Part shown: positions 37,032 to 46,630 of the stretch, in pieces
Layout: every line of letters starts with the position of its first letter
Numbering within the stretch: the first letter of the stretch is position 1
Source of the DNA: Vibrio sp. UBA2441
GTDB lineage: Bacteria > Pseudomonadota > Gammaproteobacteria > Enterobacterales > Vibrionaceae
Assembly (NCBI GenBank): GCA_002342685.1
Contig: DDQN01000063.1
Span: forward strand, 60,546-124,545
Direction of reading: 5' to 3'
Length of the DNA: 64,000 nt
The notes under the pieces: generated by a model
What the model was told of the DNA's origin: nothing
Seen by the model: the letters and a program-made list of their open reading frames with translations, nothing else
Database searches by the model: none
Translations under genes and position numbers: made by a program

Positions 37032-37712
37032 ATGCCAGTAAATACGATCATGGGATTATTCGCTAAATCCCCTATTAAACCTCTACAGACTCATGTTGCG
37101 GTCGTGGATAAGTGTTGCTTTCATTTAGTTGATTTCTTTGATGCTTGTCATCAAGGCGACTGGGAAAGAGCACAGAACAGCCGCGAAACCATATCTGAGC
37201 TTGAAAAAGAGGCTGACGTTCTAAAACGAGAGATTCGTCTTAAACTACCTAGCGGTTTGTTTATGCCTGTTAGTCGCACAGATTTGTTAGATCTAGTAAG
37301 ACAACAAGACAGACTCGCTAATCTAGCCAAAGATATTGCAGGTCGTGCTCTCGGGCGCAAATTGCAAATCCCCACTCCTATCTATGAAGATTTCATCGAC
37401 TACCTTAAACGCTGTCTAGATGCCGCTAGCTTAGCTCATAAAGTTGTTCAAGAGTTTGATGAGTTATTAGAGACTGGATTTAAAGGCCGTGAAGTCGAAC
37501 TTGTGGCTGACATGATCCAGCAACTGGATTTGATTGAAGACGATACGGATTCTATGCAGATTCAACTTCGCCAAAATTTAATGGCGATTGAAAATGACTA
37601 CAATCCGATAGACGTCATGTTTTTATACAAGATTTTAGAATGGGTTGGCGAAATAGCCGATCAAGCACAGCGTGTTGGCGCGCGCTTAGAAATAATGCTT
37701 TCTGATTCTTAA
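37032..37712 (+). CDS. DUF47 / TIGR00153 family PhoU-like protein
   Basis: Helical protein of the DUF47 family, distant relatives of PhoU, typically encoded just before Pit-type phosphate permeases. Start 37032 (MPVNTIMGLFAKSPIKPLQ) is preferred over the TTG five codons earlier. The 226-residue protein shows the family patterns LEKEADVLKREIRLKLPSGLFMPVSRTDLLDLV and EWVGEIADQAQRVGARLEIML. The downstream pit gene, 105 bp away on the same strand, suggests a regulatory or accessory role in phosphate uptake. No Pho box was seen upstream. Confidence 0.88.
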   Translation: MPVNTIMGLFAKSPIKPLQTHVAVVDKCCFHLVDFFDACHQGDWERAQNSRETISELEKEADVLKREIRLKLPSGLFMPVSRTDLLDLVRQQDRLANLAKDIAGRALGRKLQIPTPIYEDFIDYLKRCLDAASLAHKVVQEFDELLETGFKGREVELVADMIQQLDLIEDDTDSMQIQLRQNLMAIENDYNPIDVMFLYKILEWVGEIADQAQRVGARLEIMLSDS

Positions 37713-37817
37713 ATTTTAAAATCACTATGTAAGTTCAGGCGATATGCGCTGCATCTGCTGCGTAGAAGGAGCATTCTCCTCAATATTTCCTGATCTACTT
37801 AACTACTAGGTATTAAG

Positions 37818-39077
37818 ATGGATATCCTCGCTAACTACGGCACTGTCCTAATTATTATTGCAGCTCTATTTGGTTTTTTGATGGCTATTGGTATCGGCGC
37901 AAATGACGTTGCCAACGCTATGGGTACATCAGTAGGCTCAAAAGCTATAACAGTAAAGCAAGCAATTATCATTGCAATGATCTTTGAATTTGCTGGTGCA
38001 TATCTTGCTGGCGGTGAAGTCACCGATACAATTCGAAAAGGTGTGATTGAAACCTCACTATTCGCAGATAAACCTGATGTACTTGTTTTCGGAATGATGT
38101 CAGCACTACTTGCTGCTGGAACATGGCTACTACTCGCCTCCTTCATGGGGTGGCCGGTATCGACTACACACTCCATTATCGGAGCAATTATCGGCTTTGC
38201 GCTAGTATCCGTTGGCTCTGAAGCCGTCGACTGGGACTCTGTACAGGGTATCGTTGGTAGTTGGATAATCACGCCATTGATATCAGGTATAATTGCCTAC
38301 TATATATTCATCAGTGCACAGCGACTGATATTTAACACCGAATCACCACTACAAAACGCCAAACGATACGTACCGATTTATATGTTTATAACCACTATGG
38401 TTATTGCTCTGGTTACGATAAAGAAAGGCCTTAAACACGTTGGGTTACACTTAACGGGTGTAGATGCCTGGGGATGGGCAATTGCGGTATCCGCAATGGT
38501 CATGATCGGTGGTTATATTTATATCGGCAAGAAGTTCTCCTCACGTAAAGATGATCATAGCTTCGCTGGTGTTGAAAAAATATTCAGTACTTTAATGGTA
38601 ATTACCGCTTGTGCAATGGCATTTGCACACGGCTCGAACGATGTTGCCAATGCTATTGGTCCATTGTCAGCCATTGCTTCTACCATTGAAAATATGGGCG
38701 AAATTACGACAAAAAGTACCATTGCCTGGTGGATACTGCCTTTAGGTGGTTTCGGTATTGTCTTTGGTCTGGCAACGATGGGTCATAAAGTAATGGCAAC
38801 CGTAGGTACCGGAATTACCGAGCTTACTCCAAGCCGTGGCTTTGCTGCTCAATTGGCAACGGCGACGACTGTAGTACTTGCATCGGGGACTGGGCTTCCT
38901 ATCTCAACAACACAAACATTAGTTGGTGCTGTTTTAGGTGTAGGTTTTGCTCGCGGTATTGCAGCTCTTAACTTGGGTGTAGTAAGAAACATCGTCGTTT
39001 CATGGGTAGTAACACTACCTGCTGGTGCATTGTTATCCGTCGTATTCTTCTACGTTATTCAAGCTGCATTTAGCTAA
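37818..39077 (+). CDS. pit: Inorganic phosphate transporter, Pit family
   Basis: Low-affinity, proton- or sodium-coupled phosphate permease. The 419-residue membrane protein has about ten hydrophobic segments and the two inverted Pit signature repeats: IGANDVANAMGTSVGSKAIT near the N-terminus (about 26-45) and AHGSNDVANAIGPLSAI after the central loop (about 272-288). The central cytoplasmic loop is short, unlike the longer E. coli PitA. It follows the DUF47 gene, a standard pairing. Confidence 0.93.
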   Translation: MDILANYGTVLIIIAALFGFLMAIGIGANDVANAMGTSVGSKAITVKQAIIIAMIFEFAGAYLAGGEVTDTIRKGVIETSLFADKPDVLVFGMMSALLAAGTWLLLASFMGWPVSTTHSIIGAIIGFALVSVGSEAVDWDSVQGIVGSWIITPLISGIIAYYIFISAQRLIFNTESPLQNAKRYVPIYMFITTMVIALVTIKKGLKHVGLHLTGVDAWGWAIAVSAMVMIGGYIYIGKKFSSRKDDHSFAGVEKIFSTLMVITACAMAFAHGSNDVANAIGPLSAIASTIENMGEITTKSTIAWWILPLGGFGIVFGLATMGHKVMATVGTGITELTPSRGFAAQLATATTVVLASGTGLPISTTQTLVGAVLGVGFARGIAALNLGVVRNIVVSWVVTLPAGALLSVVFFYVIQAAFS

Positions 39078-39120
39078 TCAATGTTAGATTAATGTCATAT
39101 TTGACTCAATCGCACATAAA

Positions 39121-39145
39121 GGGACGTTTTACGTCCCTCTTTTGT
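39121..39145 (+). terminator. Terminator of pit
   Basis: GGGACGT-TTT-ACGTCCC followed by TCTTTTGTT, about 45 bp after the pit stop. Confidence 0.8.
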
Positions 39146-39244
39146 TGCAGGAGCCAAAAAAAGTTCTTACTATTCTTCTCATATATTAAAGGCTAGACTG
39201 TACTAAGCCTTAGTCTCACCCAAGGAATCGCAAAGGGACACACT

Positions 39245-39856
39245 GTGAAAAAATTGTTCTCTATTATTATATTGGTTTGCTTAAGCACATCGAGTGCTTT
39301 CGCCGCTGAGCGTTACATCGCAGACAATCTATTTACTTATATGCATGCTGGTCCCAGTAACCAGTTCCGTATAATTGGTAGCGTCAATGCTGGTGATAAG
39401 GTTAATCTTGTCGACAGCAACAAAGACAATGGCTACAGTCAGGTTGTTGATAACAAAGGCCGTAAAGGTTGGGTTGAAAGTCGTTTTGTCACTCGTCAGG
39501 CAAGCATGGCTGAGCGTTTACCTAAGCTCGAAGAAGAATTGGCAATCGTCAAAGAACAACTTTCGAATGCCCGTAAGAGTTCAGATGAAGAACAAGCAGG
39601 ACTACTGCAATCTTTGGATACACGTAACGCACAGATTCAGGATCTAGAAGCCAACTACACGGATATCAGTCAAAAATTGTCATCATCTCAAACTGAAATT
39701 CGTGAATTGCGAGCAAAATTAGATACGCAAAAAGAAGACCTGCTACTTAAATACTTTATGTATGGCGGCGGGGTTGCTGGTGCAGGCCTGCTTTTAGGCT
39801 TAATTCTTCCAGGTATTATGCCTAGAAGGAAGAAATCTCGAAATGGTTGGGCGTAA
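39245..39856 (+). CDS. ygiM: SH3-domain membrane protein YgiM (TIGR04211)
   Basis: Probable periplasmic signal-transduction or scaffold protein of unknown role. The 203-residue precursor has a signal peptide (cut after AFA, residue 20), a bacterial SH3 domain (about 22-86; FTYMHAGPSNQFRIIGSVNAG, GWVESRFV), a coiled coil (about 95-165) and a C-terminal membrane helix (about 172-192) ending in a basic tail PRRKKSRN. In E. coli ygiM directly precedes cca; here about 11 kb, including nos genes and gspAB, lies between. Confidence 0.88.
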   Translation: MKKLFSIIILVCLSTSSAFAAERYIADNLFTYMHAGPSNQFRIIGSVNAGDKVNLVDSNKDNGYSQVVDNKGRKGWVESRFVTRQASMAERLPKLEEELAIVKEQLSNARKSSDEEQAGLLQSLDTRNAQIQDLEANYTDISQKLSSSQTEIRELRAKLDTQKEDLLLKYFMYGGGVAGAGLLLGLILPGIMPRRKKSRNGWA

Positions 39857-39887
39857 CAAGTAATATTAATAGTTTGTTAACAACTCT

Positions 39888-39918
39888 AAAACCAGTGACA
39901 TCCGTTACTGGTTTTTTT
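39888..39918 (+). terminator. Terminator of ygiM
   Basis: AAAACCAGT and ACTGGTTTTTTT form a stem about 30 bp after the ygiM stop, with a T run of seven. It insulates the nos operon from ygiM. Confidence 0.8.
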
Positions 39919-40088
39919 ACACCAAACAAAACCACACTAAAAACAAGGCTATTGGTTGCGCAAACTACTTGAATACATTAATAAATACCCTATATTTCAC
40001 ATGGGTATTTCCCACCATTATTTTCCTGACGTCAATCTGTGACCAACATTGATATTTTACATATTCACAACACTAATGTAATAGTAAA

Positions 40089-40102
40089 TTGACTTAAATC
40101 AA
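40089..40102 (+). promoter_or_regulatory. FNR/CRP-family operator of the nos operon
   Basis: TTGACTTAAATCAA matches the FNR consensus TTGAT-N4-ATCAA at 9 of 10 defined positions. A weak -10, TACTAT (40126-40131), would put transcription start near 40138, so the box is centred near -42, the class II activator position. The nosR ATG is 58 bp downstream. This predicts anaerobic, FNR- or DNR-dependent expression. Confidence 0.75.
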
Positions 40103-40160
40103 TCCACCATTAACAAACTTTTATTTACTATTAATAATTATTGTTTATGTGGAGTACAAA

Positions 40161-42287
40161 ATGGAGGATATTCTAAAAAAACTAAAATCCTTTATTGTGT
40201 TTTTTTCTTTCCTGAGCAGCGTCATTTTTTCGTCTTCTTCTTATGCGTTATTTGTCAGCCCGGCAAAAGATCCTATCCCGCTTATCGAACAAACATTTCC
40301 TCAACATACTGCTATTTCAGAAAAGCAGGGAGAGCCACTGCTACGCGTTATAAAAAAACAAGACGAGGTACTTGGTTACGCATTTGAAACCAATGATATC
40401 GCCAAAATACCCGCCTATTCTGGCGAACCCGTTAACATGCTGGTTATCATCGACACTGAAGGCAAATACCTTGCATCTAAAGTATTAGAACATCATGAAC
40501 CTATAATTTTAGCTGGCATCCCAGAAACAAAACTGTGGGACTTTAGTGATCAATACGTTGGGCTGTCCGTTAAAGACCGCATCAAAGTGGGAGGTAAGCC
40601 CAATCAGGGCTACATTCCTATCGATGGCTTATCCGGAGCAACAGTAACAGTGATGGTCATGAATGTCGCCATCACCAAGGCCGCGACAAAAGCCGCCGAG
40701 TCTTTAGGCATCATTAAACCAACAAACAATATCATTCAGCCCATATCGACTATCAAGCCAGATGTTTTTCAACAAAGAAGCTGGTTGGAATTAACTGGCG
40801 ATGGTTCTATAAGAAAGCTTTATCTAGATAATAAAGCCGTACAAAAAGCATTTGATGGAACCAGTGCAGAGAATGTCGATACTGTTCCGGCTAACCAAGC
40901 AGACGATATGTTTGCAGAGGTATACTATGCCGTTGCTGATATCCCAACCATTGGCAAAAACTTATTCGGTGATGCTGAATATCAATGGCAAATAAAGTCG
41001 CTAAAACCCGGAGAGCACTTAATTGCCGTGTTTGGTAATGGATACTCTTATAAAGGTTCCGGTTATGTCCGGGGTGGTATATTTGACCGAATTCAAGTTC
41101 ATCAAAACGATAATGAAATCTCTTTTCGTGATTTAGACCACAACCGCATTTCCGACCTATACGCTGCGGGTTACCCAAAATTTGAAGAGATGTCGGTTTT
41201 TAAAGTTCAATCACACTACGAATTTGATCCGGGCGCTAGCTGGCAGCTAGAACTACTAGTGCGCAGACAAACGGGTCCCATCGATAGTGAGTTTACCAGT
41301 TTTAAAGGCAGTTACGATGTATTGGAGCACTATGTCGATACTCCACCAGCCATTATTCCACCACCAGAACTCACGCTAACTGAGCAAGTCTGGCAAAGCC
41401 ACCAGGTTGAAGTTGTTGTATTATCCGCACTCATTATCTTGCTGATATTGATCCTATTTTTCCAGGATATTTTAGTAAAACATCCAACCTTCATGCACCG
41501 CTTACGCCACGGCTTCTTAGCAGTGACAGTCATACTTATTGGCTGGGTATGGGGCGGACAACTTTCAGTGGTGAATGTATTTACCTTCCTTCATGCTTTA
41601 ATGAAGGATTTCTCTTGGGATCTCTTCCTGCTTGACCCGGTAATTTTCATTTTGTGGTGTGCCGCAGCTGTGACAATGCTGTTATGGGGGCGTGCTGTTT
41701 ATTGTGGCTGGCTTTGCCCGTTTGGTGCCCTGCAAGAACTCATAAACCAATTTGCCCGATACATTAAAATCCCTCAAATTGAATTGCCATGGGCTGTGCA
41801 TGAGCGATTATGGGCCATTAAGTATCTTATTCTGCTTGGTCTGTTCGCCCTGTCTCTCGACTCTTTAGCGCTTGCAGAACAGTTTGCTGAAATCGAACCG
41901 TTTAAAACAACGTTCTTACTCAAGTTTGACCGTGAGTGGCCATTTATTCTTTGGGCCGTACTCATTCTTAGTGTCAATTTATTTAATCGAAAAACGTTCT
42001 GTCGATATCTGTGTCCACTTGGTGCAGCTTTATCCGTATCCAATAATGTTCGCTTATTCGACTGGCTTAAACGTCGCCCTGAATGTGGCTCACCTTGTAA
42101 AATATGCGCCAAAGAATGTGAAATTCAGGCGATACAACCGGATGGCGTTATCAACATGCGCGAATGTCATTACTGCTTAGATTGCCAAATGACCTACTCA
42201 AATGATGACAAATGTCCACCACTGAAAAAAATAGCCTATAAGAAAAGGAAAACCAGTAATGCGGATATTCCTGTTAGGCAGATATAA
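40161..42287 (+). CDS. nosR: NosR, membrane flavoprotein for nitrous oxide reductase
   Basis: NosR is an inner-membrane iron-sulfur flavoprotein required for nosZ expression and for electron supply to N2O reductase. Start ATG 40161 has GGAG 6 bases upstream; a GTG four codons earlier is less likely. The 708-residue protein has a signal segment, a periplasmic FMN-binding domain with flavinylation motif SGATVT (Thr163 the expected FMN link), several membrane helices from about residue 418, and cysteine motifs CGWLCPFGA, CRYLCPLGA, CGSPCKICAKEC and CHYCLDCQ. First gene of nosRZDFYL. Confidence 0.95.
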   Translation: MEDILKKLKSFIVFFSFLSSVIFSSSSYALFVSPAKDPIPLIEQTFPQHTAISEKQGEPLLRVIKKQDEVLGYAFETNDIAKIPAYSGEPVNMLVIIDTEGKYLASKVLEHHEPIILAGIPETKLWDFSDQYVGLSVKDRIKVGGKPNQGYIPIDGLSGATVTVMVMNVAITKAATKAAESLGIIKPTNNIIQPISTIKPDVFQQRSWLELTGDGSIRKLYLDNKAVQKAFDGTSAENVDTVPANQADDMFAEVYYAVADIPTIGKNLFGDAEYQWQIKSLKPGEHLIAVFGNGYSYKGSGYVRGGIFDRIQVHQNDNEISFRDLDHNRISDLYAAGYPKFEEMSVFKVQSHYEFDPGASWQLELLVRRQTGPIDSEFTSFKGSYDVLEHYVDTPPAIIPPPELTLTEQVWQSHQVEVVVLSALIILLILILFFQDILVKHPTFMHRLRHGFLAVTVILIGWVWGGQLSVVNVFTFLHALMKDFSWDLFLLDPVIFILWCAAAVTMLLWGRAVYCGWLCPFGALQELINQFARYIKIPQIELPWAVHERLWAIKYLILLGLFALSLDSLALAEQFAEIEPFKTTFLLKFDREWPFILWAVLILSVNLFNRKTFCRYLCPLGAALSVSNNVRLFDWLKRRPECGSPCKICAKECEIQAIQPDGVINMRECHYCLDCQMTYSNDDKCPPLKKIAYKKRKTSNADIPVRQI

Positions 42288-42373
42288 CTAAAAATAGAGC
42301 AATATGGTTCAGTACCTATTATCAGAATTGAATAATATGTCAGCACCCTACACCCATAATATGGAGACTCACC

Positions 42374-44266
42374 ATGAGTGATGATAAAACCAATTTAGAC
42401 AACGACAATACTCCCGTAAACAGTGATCGCCGTAAGTTTTTTGGTAAAAGTGCAGCCATCGGTTTAGGTGTTGCTGCTGCGCCAATGACTGCTGCAATGT
42501 TTGCATCAATGGCAAAGGCACAAGCGGCAGAAATAAAAAATAACGCGGTCGTTCACCCAGGTGAGCTCGACGAATATTATGGTTTCTGGAGTGGTGGTCA
42601 CTCTGGCGAAGTCCGTATTATGGGCTTACCATCCATGCGTGAACTTATGCGTATCCCTGTATTTAATACCGACAGTGCGACAGGTTGGGGGCTTACGGAC
42701 GAAAGTAAACGCATTAAAGGCGACAGCGCCGATATCATGATGGGCGACTCTCACCACCCTCATATGAGTATGACGGATGGTCGCTACAATGGTAAGTACG
42801 TTTTCATCAATGACAAAGCAAACTCTCGTGTTGCTCGTATCCGCTGTGACGTGATGAAATGTGACAAGATGATCACCATTCCTAACGTTCAGGCTATTCA
42901 CGGTTTGCGCGTACAGAAAGTGCCTTATACCAAATACGTTATCTGTAATAGTGAATTTGAAATTCCTATGGACAACAACGGTAATACGACACTAGAAGAC
43001 ATCAGCACTTATCGCTCCCTATTCAACGTCATTGATGCTGAGACAATGGAAGTTGCATTCCAGGTAATGGTCGACGGCAACCTTGATAATACCGACGCCG
43101 ATTATGACGGTAAGTACTTTGCGTCAACCTGTTACAACTCTGAAATGGGCATGAACCTTGGTGACATGATTGCAGCAGAACGTGACCATGTAGTTATCTT
43201 TAACTTAGCTCGCTGTGAAGCAGCGGTTAAGGCCGGTAACTTTAAAACCTATAATGGTAACAATGTTCCTGTTGTTGATGGACGTAAAGGATCCGAGCTT
43301 ACTCGCTATATTCCTGTACCTAAATCACCACACGGCATGAACACCTCTTCGGATGGTAAATATTTTGTTGCTAACGGTAAATTATCACCAACCGTATCAG
43401 TCATCGCTATCGATAGACTAGATGACCTGTTTGCAGACAAAATCAAACCTCGTGAAACCATTGTTGCAGAGCCAGAATTAGGCTTAGGTCCACTGCACAC
43501 CGCATTCGATAACCGCGGAAATGCTTACACTACTCTATTCCTAGATAGTCAAATTGCGAAATGGAATGTTGAAGACGCTATCAAAGCGCACAATGGTGAA
43601 AAGGTAAACTACGTACGCCAAAAACTTGATGTACATTACCAACCAGGACACAACCATACCTCACAAGGTGAAACTCGTGATGCTGACGGAAAATGGTTAA
43701 TTTCTCTTTGTAAATTTGCCAAAGACCGATTCTTACCAGTCGGCCCATTACACCCAGAGAACGACCAATTAATTGATATCTCCGGTGATGAAATGAAGTT
43801 GGTACATGATGGACCAACTTTTGCTGAACCACACGACTGTATGATAGTACATCGCAGCAAAGTGAAACCAAACAAACTTTGGACCCGAGATGATCCTATC
43901 TTTGCTGAAACGGTAAATATCGCTAAGAAAGATGGCGTTAACGTAATGACGGATAACAAGGTAATTAGAGACGGCAATAAAGTTCGTGTCTATATGACCT
44001 CTGTCGCCCCAATTTATGGGCTTAACGAGTTCAAAGTTAAACTCGGCGATGTAGTTACCGTTGTTATTACCAACCTAGATATGGTGGAAGATGTTAGCCA
44101 TGGTTTCTGTATGACTAACCATGGTGTACAAATGGAAATTAGCCCACAAGCAACAGCTTCCATTACCTTTACTGCCGATAAACCTGGGGTACATTGGTAC
44201 TACTGTAACTGGTTCTGTCATGCACTACATATGGAAATGCGTGGACGCATGCTGGTTGAAGCTTAA
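42374..44266 (+). CDS. nosZ: Nitrous oxide reductase NosZ, clade I (Tat-exported)
   Basis: NosZ reduces N2O to N2 in the periplasm. The 630-residue precursor has a twin-arginine signal (DRRKFFGKSAAIGLG, RR at 19-20), which marks clade I rather than the Sec-exported clade II. CuZ histidines begin with SHHPH (127-130), and further conserved histidines (HGMNTS, HTAFD, HNHTS, EPHDC) complete the seven-bladed propeller. The C-terminal cupredoxin domain carries the CuA site CNWFCHALHMEM (Cys611, Cys615, His619, Met622). GGAGA precedes the ATG. All key residues appear intact. Confidence 0.97.
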   Translation: MSDDKTNLDNDNTPVNSDRRKFFGKSAAIGLGVAAAPMTAAMFASMAKAQAAEIKNNAVVHPGELDEYYGFWSGGHSGEVRIMGLPSMRELMRIPVFNTDSATGWGLTDESKRIKGDSADIMMGDSHHPHMSMTDGRYNGKYVFINDKANSRVARIRCDVMKCDKMITIPNVQAIHGLRVQKVPYTKYVICNSEFEIPMDNNGNTTLEDISTYRSLFNVIDAETMEVAFQVMVDGNLDNTDADYDGKYFASTCYNSEMGMNLGDMIAAERDHVVIFNLARCEAAVKAGNFKTYNGNNVPVVDGRKGSELTRYIPVPKSPHGMNTSSDGKYFVANGKLSPTVSVIAIDRLDDLFADKIKPRETIVAEPELGLGPLHTAFDNRGNAYTTLFLDSQIAKWNVEDAIKAHNGEKVNYVRQKLDVHYQPGHNHTSQGETRDADGKWLISLCKFAKDRFLPVGPLHPENDQLIDISGDEMKLVHDGPTFAEPHDCMIVHRSKVKPNKLWTRDDPIFAETVNIAKKDGVNVMTDNKVIRDGNKVRVYMTSVAPIYGLNEFKVKLGDVVTVVITNLDMVEDVSHGFCMTNHGVQMEISPQATASITFTADKPGVHWYYCNWFCHALHMEMRGRMLVEA

Positions 44267-44305
44267 TCGGTTAAACACCATTAAGTAGTCACATTCAGTA
44301 CTAAC

Positions 44306-44336
44306 AAGCTCTTTCACGCCCTGCGTGAAAGAGCTT
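44306..44336 (+). other. Perfect 14-bp hairpin between nosZ and nosD
   Basis: AAGCTCTTTCACGC-CCT-GCGTGAAAGAGCTT is a 14-bp perfect stem with a 3-base loop 40 bp after the nosZ stop. It lacks a U run, so it is more likely a 3'-end stabiliser, processing site or attenuator that keeps nosZ mRNA in excess over nosDFYL than a full terminator. It lies upstream of the chosen nosD start. Confidence 0.65.
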
Positions 44337-44375
44337 CTAAAATACCGAAACGTTTATCCGATTAGGACATATTGT

Positions 44376-45707
44376 TTGAAAAAGAAAACTTGGCTTACTA
44401 CGTTAATCATTGGCCTATTTCCTGCTCAGCTATTAGCCGCCGTCATCACCGTTAATCAAAATGATGATTTACAGTCATTGCTAGACTCCTCTCAAAACGG
44501 CGATACTGTTCTGCTTAAAGCAGGAACTTATGTAGGCAACTTTACCATTCTCAATGGCATTACCTTACGAGGCAGTCAAGGTACAATAATAGATGCCAAT
44601 GGTACCGGAAACGCTATCACTCTAAATGCCTCCAATACTCGTATAGAAAACTTATCGATCGTCAACTGGGGCAGCGACCTCACAGAACAAAACTCCGCTA
44701 TATATCTGGATAAAAAAACAGAACATATCACCGTTGAGAATAATCACTTAAAAGGAGATGGTTTTGGTGTTTGGTTGCAGCGAGCCACGCATTTATTAGT
44801 TAAAAATAACACCATCATAGGCAACCCCAAGTTGCGTTCCGCGGACCGAGGCAATGGAATTCAACTCTCTTCTGTTAAATTTGCCCAGGTAGTCGGCAAT
44901 GATGTCAGTTATACGCGCGATGGCCTGTATATTATCTCCAGTCAAGAGAGTGAGTTGCGAAACAACACCATACATGACCTCCGCTACGGCGTGCACTATA
45001 TGTACTCCCACAGTAATCGGGTTATCAATAATACCGCCTACAATACACGTGCTGGTTATGCCTTGATGAGTTCTAAAAAGCTCACCGTTCAAGGAAACCT
45101 GAGCCGGGACAGCGAAGACTACGGCATGCTGATGAACTTCATTACATACTCAGACATCAGTTATAACAGGATTAGAAACGTCTGGACCCGCCCAGAGAAC
45201 AAAGTCATTGGTCGTGAAGGCAAAGGGCTGTTTATTTACAACTCTGGTTACAACACCATTAGCTATAACAATATAGATACTGCCGAAATAGGTATTCACC
45301 TGACTGCTGGTTCTGAAAACGGTAAGATTTTTGGCAATAGTTTTATTAATAACCCAGTACAAGTGAAATACGTTTCTAGTCGAGAACAAGAGTGGAGCCA
45401 AAAAGGCATTGGCAACTACTGGAGCAACTATCTTGGCTGGGATTTAGATAATAACCAAATTGGAGATACACCATTTGAGCCAAATGATGGTATCGATAAG
45501 ATGGTGTGGAAGTACCCAGAAGCGAAAGTATTGTTAGATAGCCCATCAGTACTCATGCTTCGTTGGATTCAAAAACAATTTCCAATACTAAAACCAGCCG
45601 GAGTAAAAGACTCCCATCCTCTAATGTCTCCATCAAATCCTGATGAACAAACAAAACAGTACAGTGAAAATAATCAACTTACTGATGGAATAGGAAATAA
45701 TTCATGA
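44376..45707 (+). CDS. nosD: NosD, periplasmic beta-helix protein for CuZ maturation
   Basis: NosD works with the NosFY transporter in assembling the CuZ [4Cu:2S] centre. A TTG start at 44376 is chosen: AGGA lies 8 bases upstream and the product begins with a clean signal peptide (MKKKTWLTTLIIGLFPAQLLAA). A GTG farther upstream (44325) would lie inside a strong hairpin and lengthen the N-terminus with no signal-like sequence. The 443-residue protein has repeated right-handed beta-helix (CASH/NosD) turns from about 25 to 370 (IENLSIVNWG, NRVINNTAYN, NTISYNNIDT). The stop overlaps nosF as ATGA. Confidence 0.92.
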   Translation: MKKKTWLTTLIIGLFPAQLLAAVITVNQNDDLQSLLDSSQNGDTVLLKAGTYVGNFTILNGITLRGSQGTIIDANGTGNAITLNASNTRIENLSIVNWGSDLTEQNSAIYLDKKTEHITVENNHLKGDGFGVWLQRATHLLVKNNTIIGNPKLRSADRGNGIQLSSVKFAQVVGNDVSYTRDGLYIISSQESELRNNTIHDLRYGVHYMYSHSNRVINNTAYNTRAGYALMSSKKLTVQGNLSRDSEDYGMLMNFITYSDISYNRIRNVWTRPENKVIGREGKGLFIYNSGYNTISYNNIDTAEIGIHLTAGSENGKIFGNSFINNPVQVKYVSSREQEWSQKGIGNYWSNYLGWDLDNNQIGDTPFEPNDGIDKMVWKYPEAKVLLDSPSVLMLRWIQKQFPILKPAGVKDSHPLMSPSNPDEQTKQYSENNQLTDGIGNNS

Positions 45708-46630
45708 GTCATCCCGTCGTAAAGCTGGAAAATATCACTAAGCAATACAAACAACTAATAGCCCTGGATGGTATCAACTTAACCTTAGAACACGGTGAAG
45801 TACTGGGTTTATTTGGTCATAATGGCGCAGGTAAAACGACTATGATGAAACTGATCTTAGGCGTAATTTCAGCCAGTCAGGGACACATCGAAGTCTGTGG
45901 TGTGGATCCAAAAAGCAAACAAGCATGGCACAGCCGACAAAATATCGGTTACCTGCCTGAAAACGTCAGCTTCTATGATCAGTTAACTGGGTTAGAAGTA
46001 CTGACCTATTTTTCTCGTTTAAAATCAGCCCCCAAAAATCGAATCATTCCGCTAATGGAAAAAGTAGGCTTAACTAATGCAATGCATCGACAAGTTAAAA
46101 CTTACTCCAAAGGGATGCGTCAACGCTTAGGTTTGGCTCAAGCTTTTTTAGGTAAACCCAAATTACTTCTACTTGATGAACCAACCATTGGCCTTGATCC
46201 CATAGCAACACAAGAATTTTATTCAAGTGTCGATCAACTAAAAAACAGTGGTGCCAGTATTATCTTATGCTCTCACGCATTGTCTGGGGTAGAGCAACAT
46301 ATTGATCGAGCGATGATCCTATCTTCTGGCAAAGCCGCCGCTATAGGGACCTTAACTCAACTTCGTCAGCAAGCGAAACTGCCCGTGATCATCAAGACTC
46401 AGGGAATTGAAGATGAGTTGGTCAACCATAAAGCCTTGACGGAATTTGTCGTCAAAAATAACCAATTACACGTACCTGAAGCGTTAAAGTTGAAGACGCT
46501 TAAAGCACTACTCAACTACGACACACTCAACGATATTCAAGTGGAGCACGCTAATTTAGAGCAGGTCTATCAACACTTTCTTAAAATAGCCCAAGATAAC
46601 AAAACAGCATCAAGTGAGGCCGCAATATGA
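45704..46630 (+). CDS. nosF: NosF, ABC transporter ATPase for NosZ maturation
   Basis: Cytoplasmic ATPase partner of NosY. The 308-residue protein has Walker A GHNGAGKT (38-45), the ABC signature YSKGMRQRLGLA (about 130), Walker B LLLLDEPTIGLD (about 153-164) and the switch histidine in ILCSHALSG. The C-terminal 80 residues resemble the regulatory extension of multidrug-type ABC ATPases. Overlaps of 4 bp with nosD and nosY indicate coupled synthesis. Confidence 0.94.
   Translation: MSHPVVKLENITKQYKQLIALDGINLTLEHGEVLGLFGHNGAGKTTMMKLILGVISASQGHIEVCGVDPKSKQAWHSRQNIGYLPENVSFYDQLTGLEVLTYFSRLKSAPKNRIIPLMEKVGLTNAMHRQVKTYSKGMRQRLGLAQAFLGKPKLLLLDEPTIGLDPIATQEFYSSVDQLKNSGASIILCSHALSGVEQHIDRAMILSSGKAAAIGTLTQLRQQAKLPVIIKTQGIEDELVNHKALTEFVVKNNQLHVPEALKLKTLKALLNYDTLNDIQVEHANLEQVYQHFLKIAQDNKTASSEAAI

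Noticed and set aside
44325..44375. GTG start for NosD at 44325
   Set aside because: It lies within a perfect 14-bp stem, and the added residues would displace the signal peptide.
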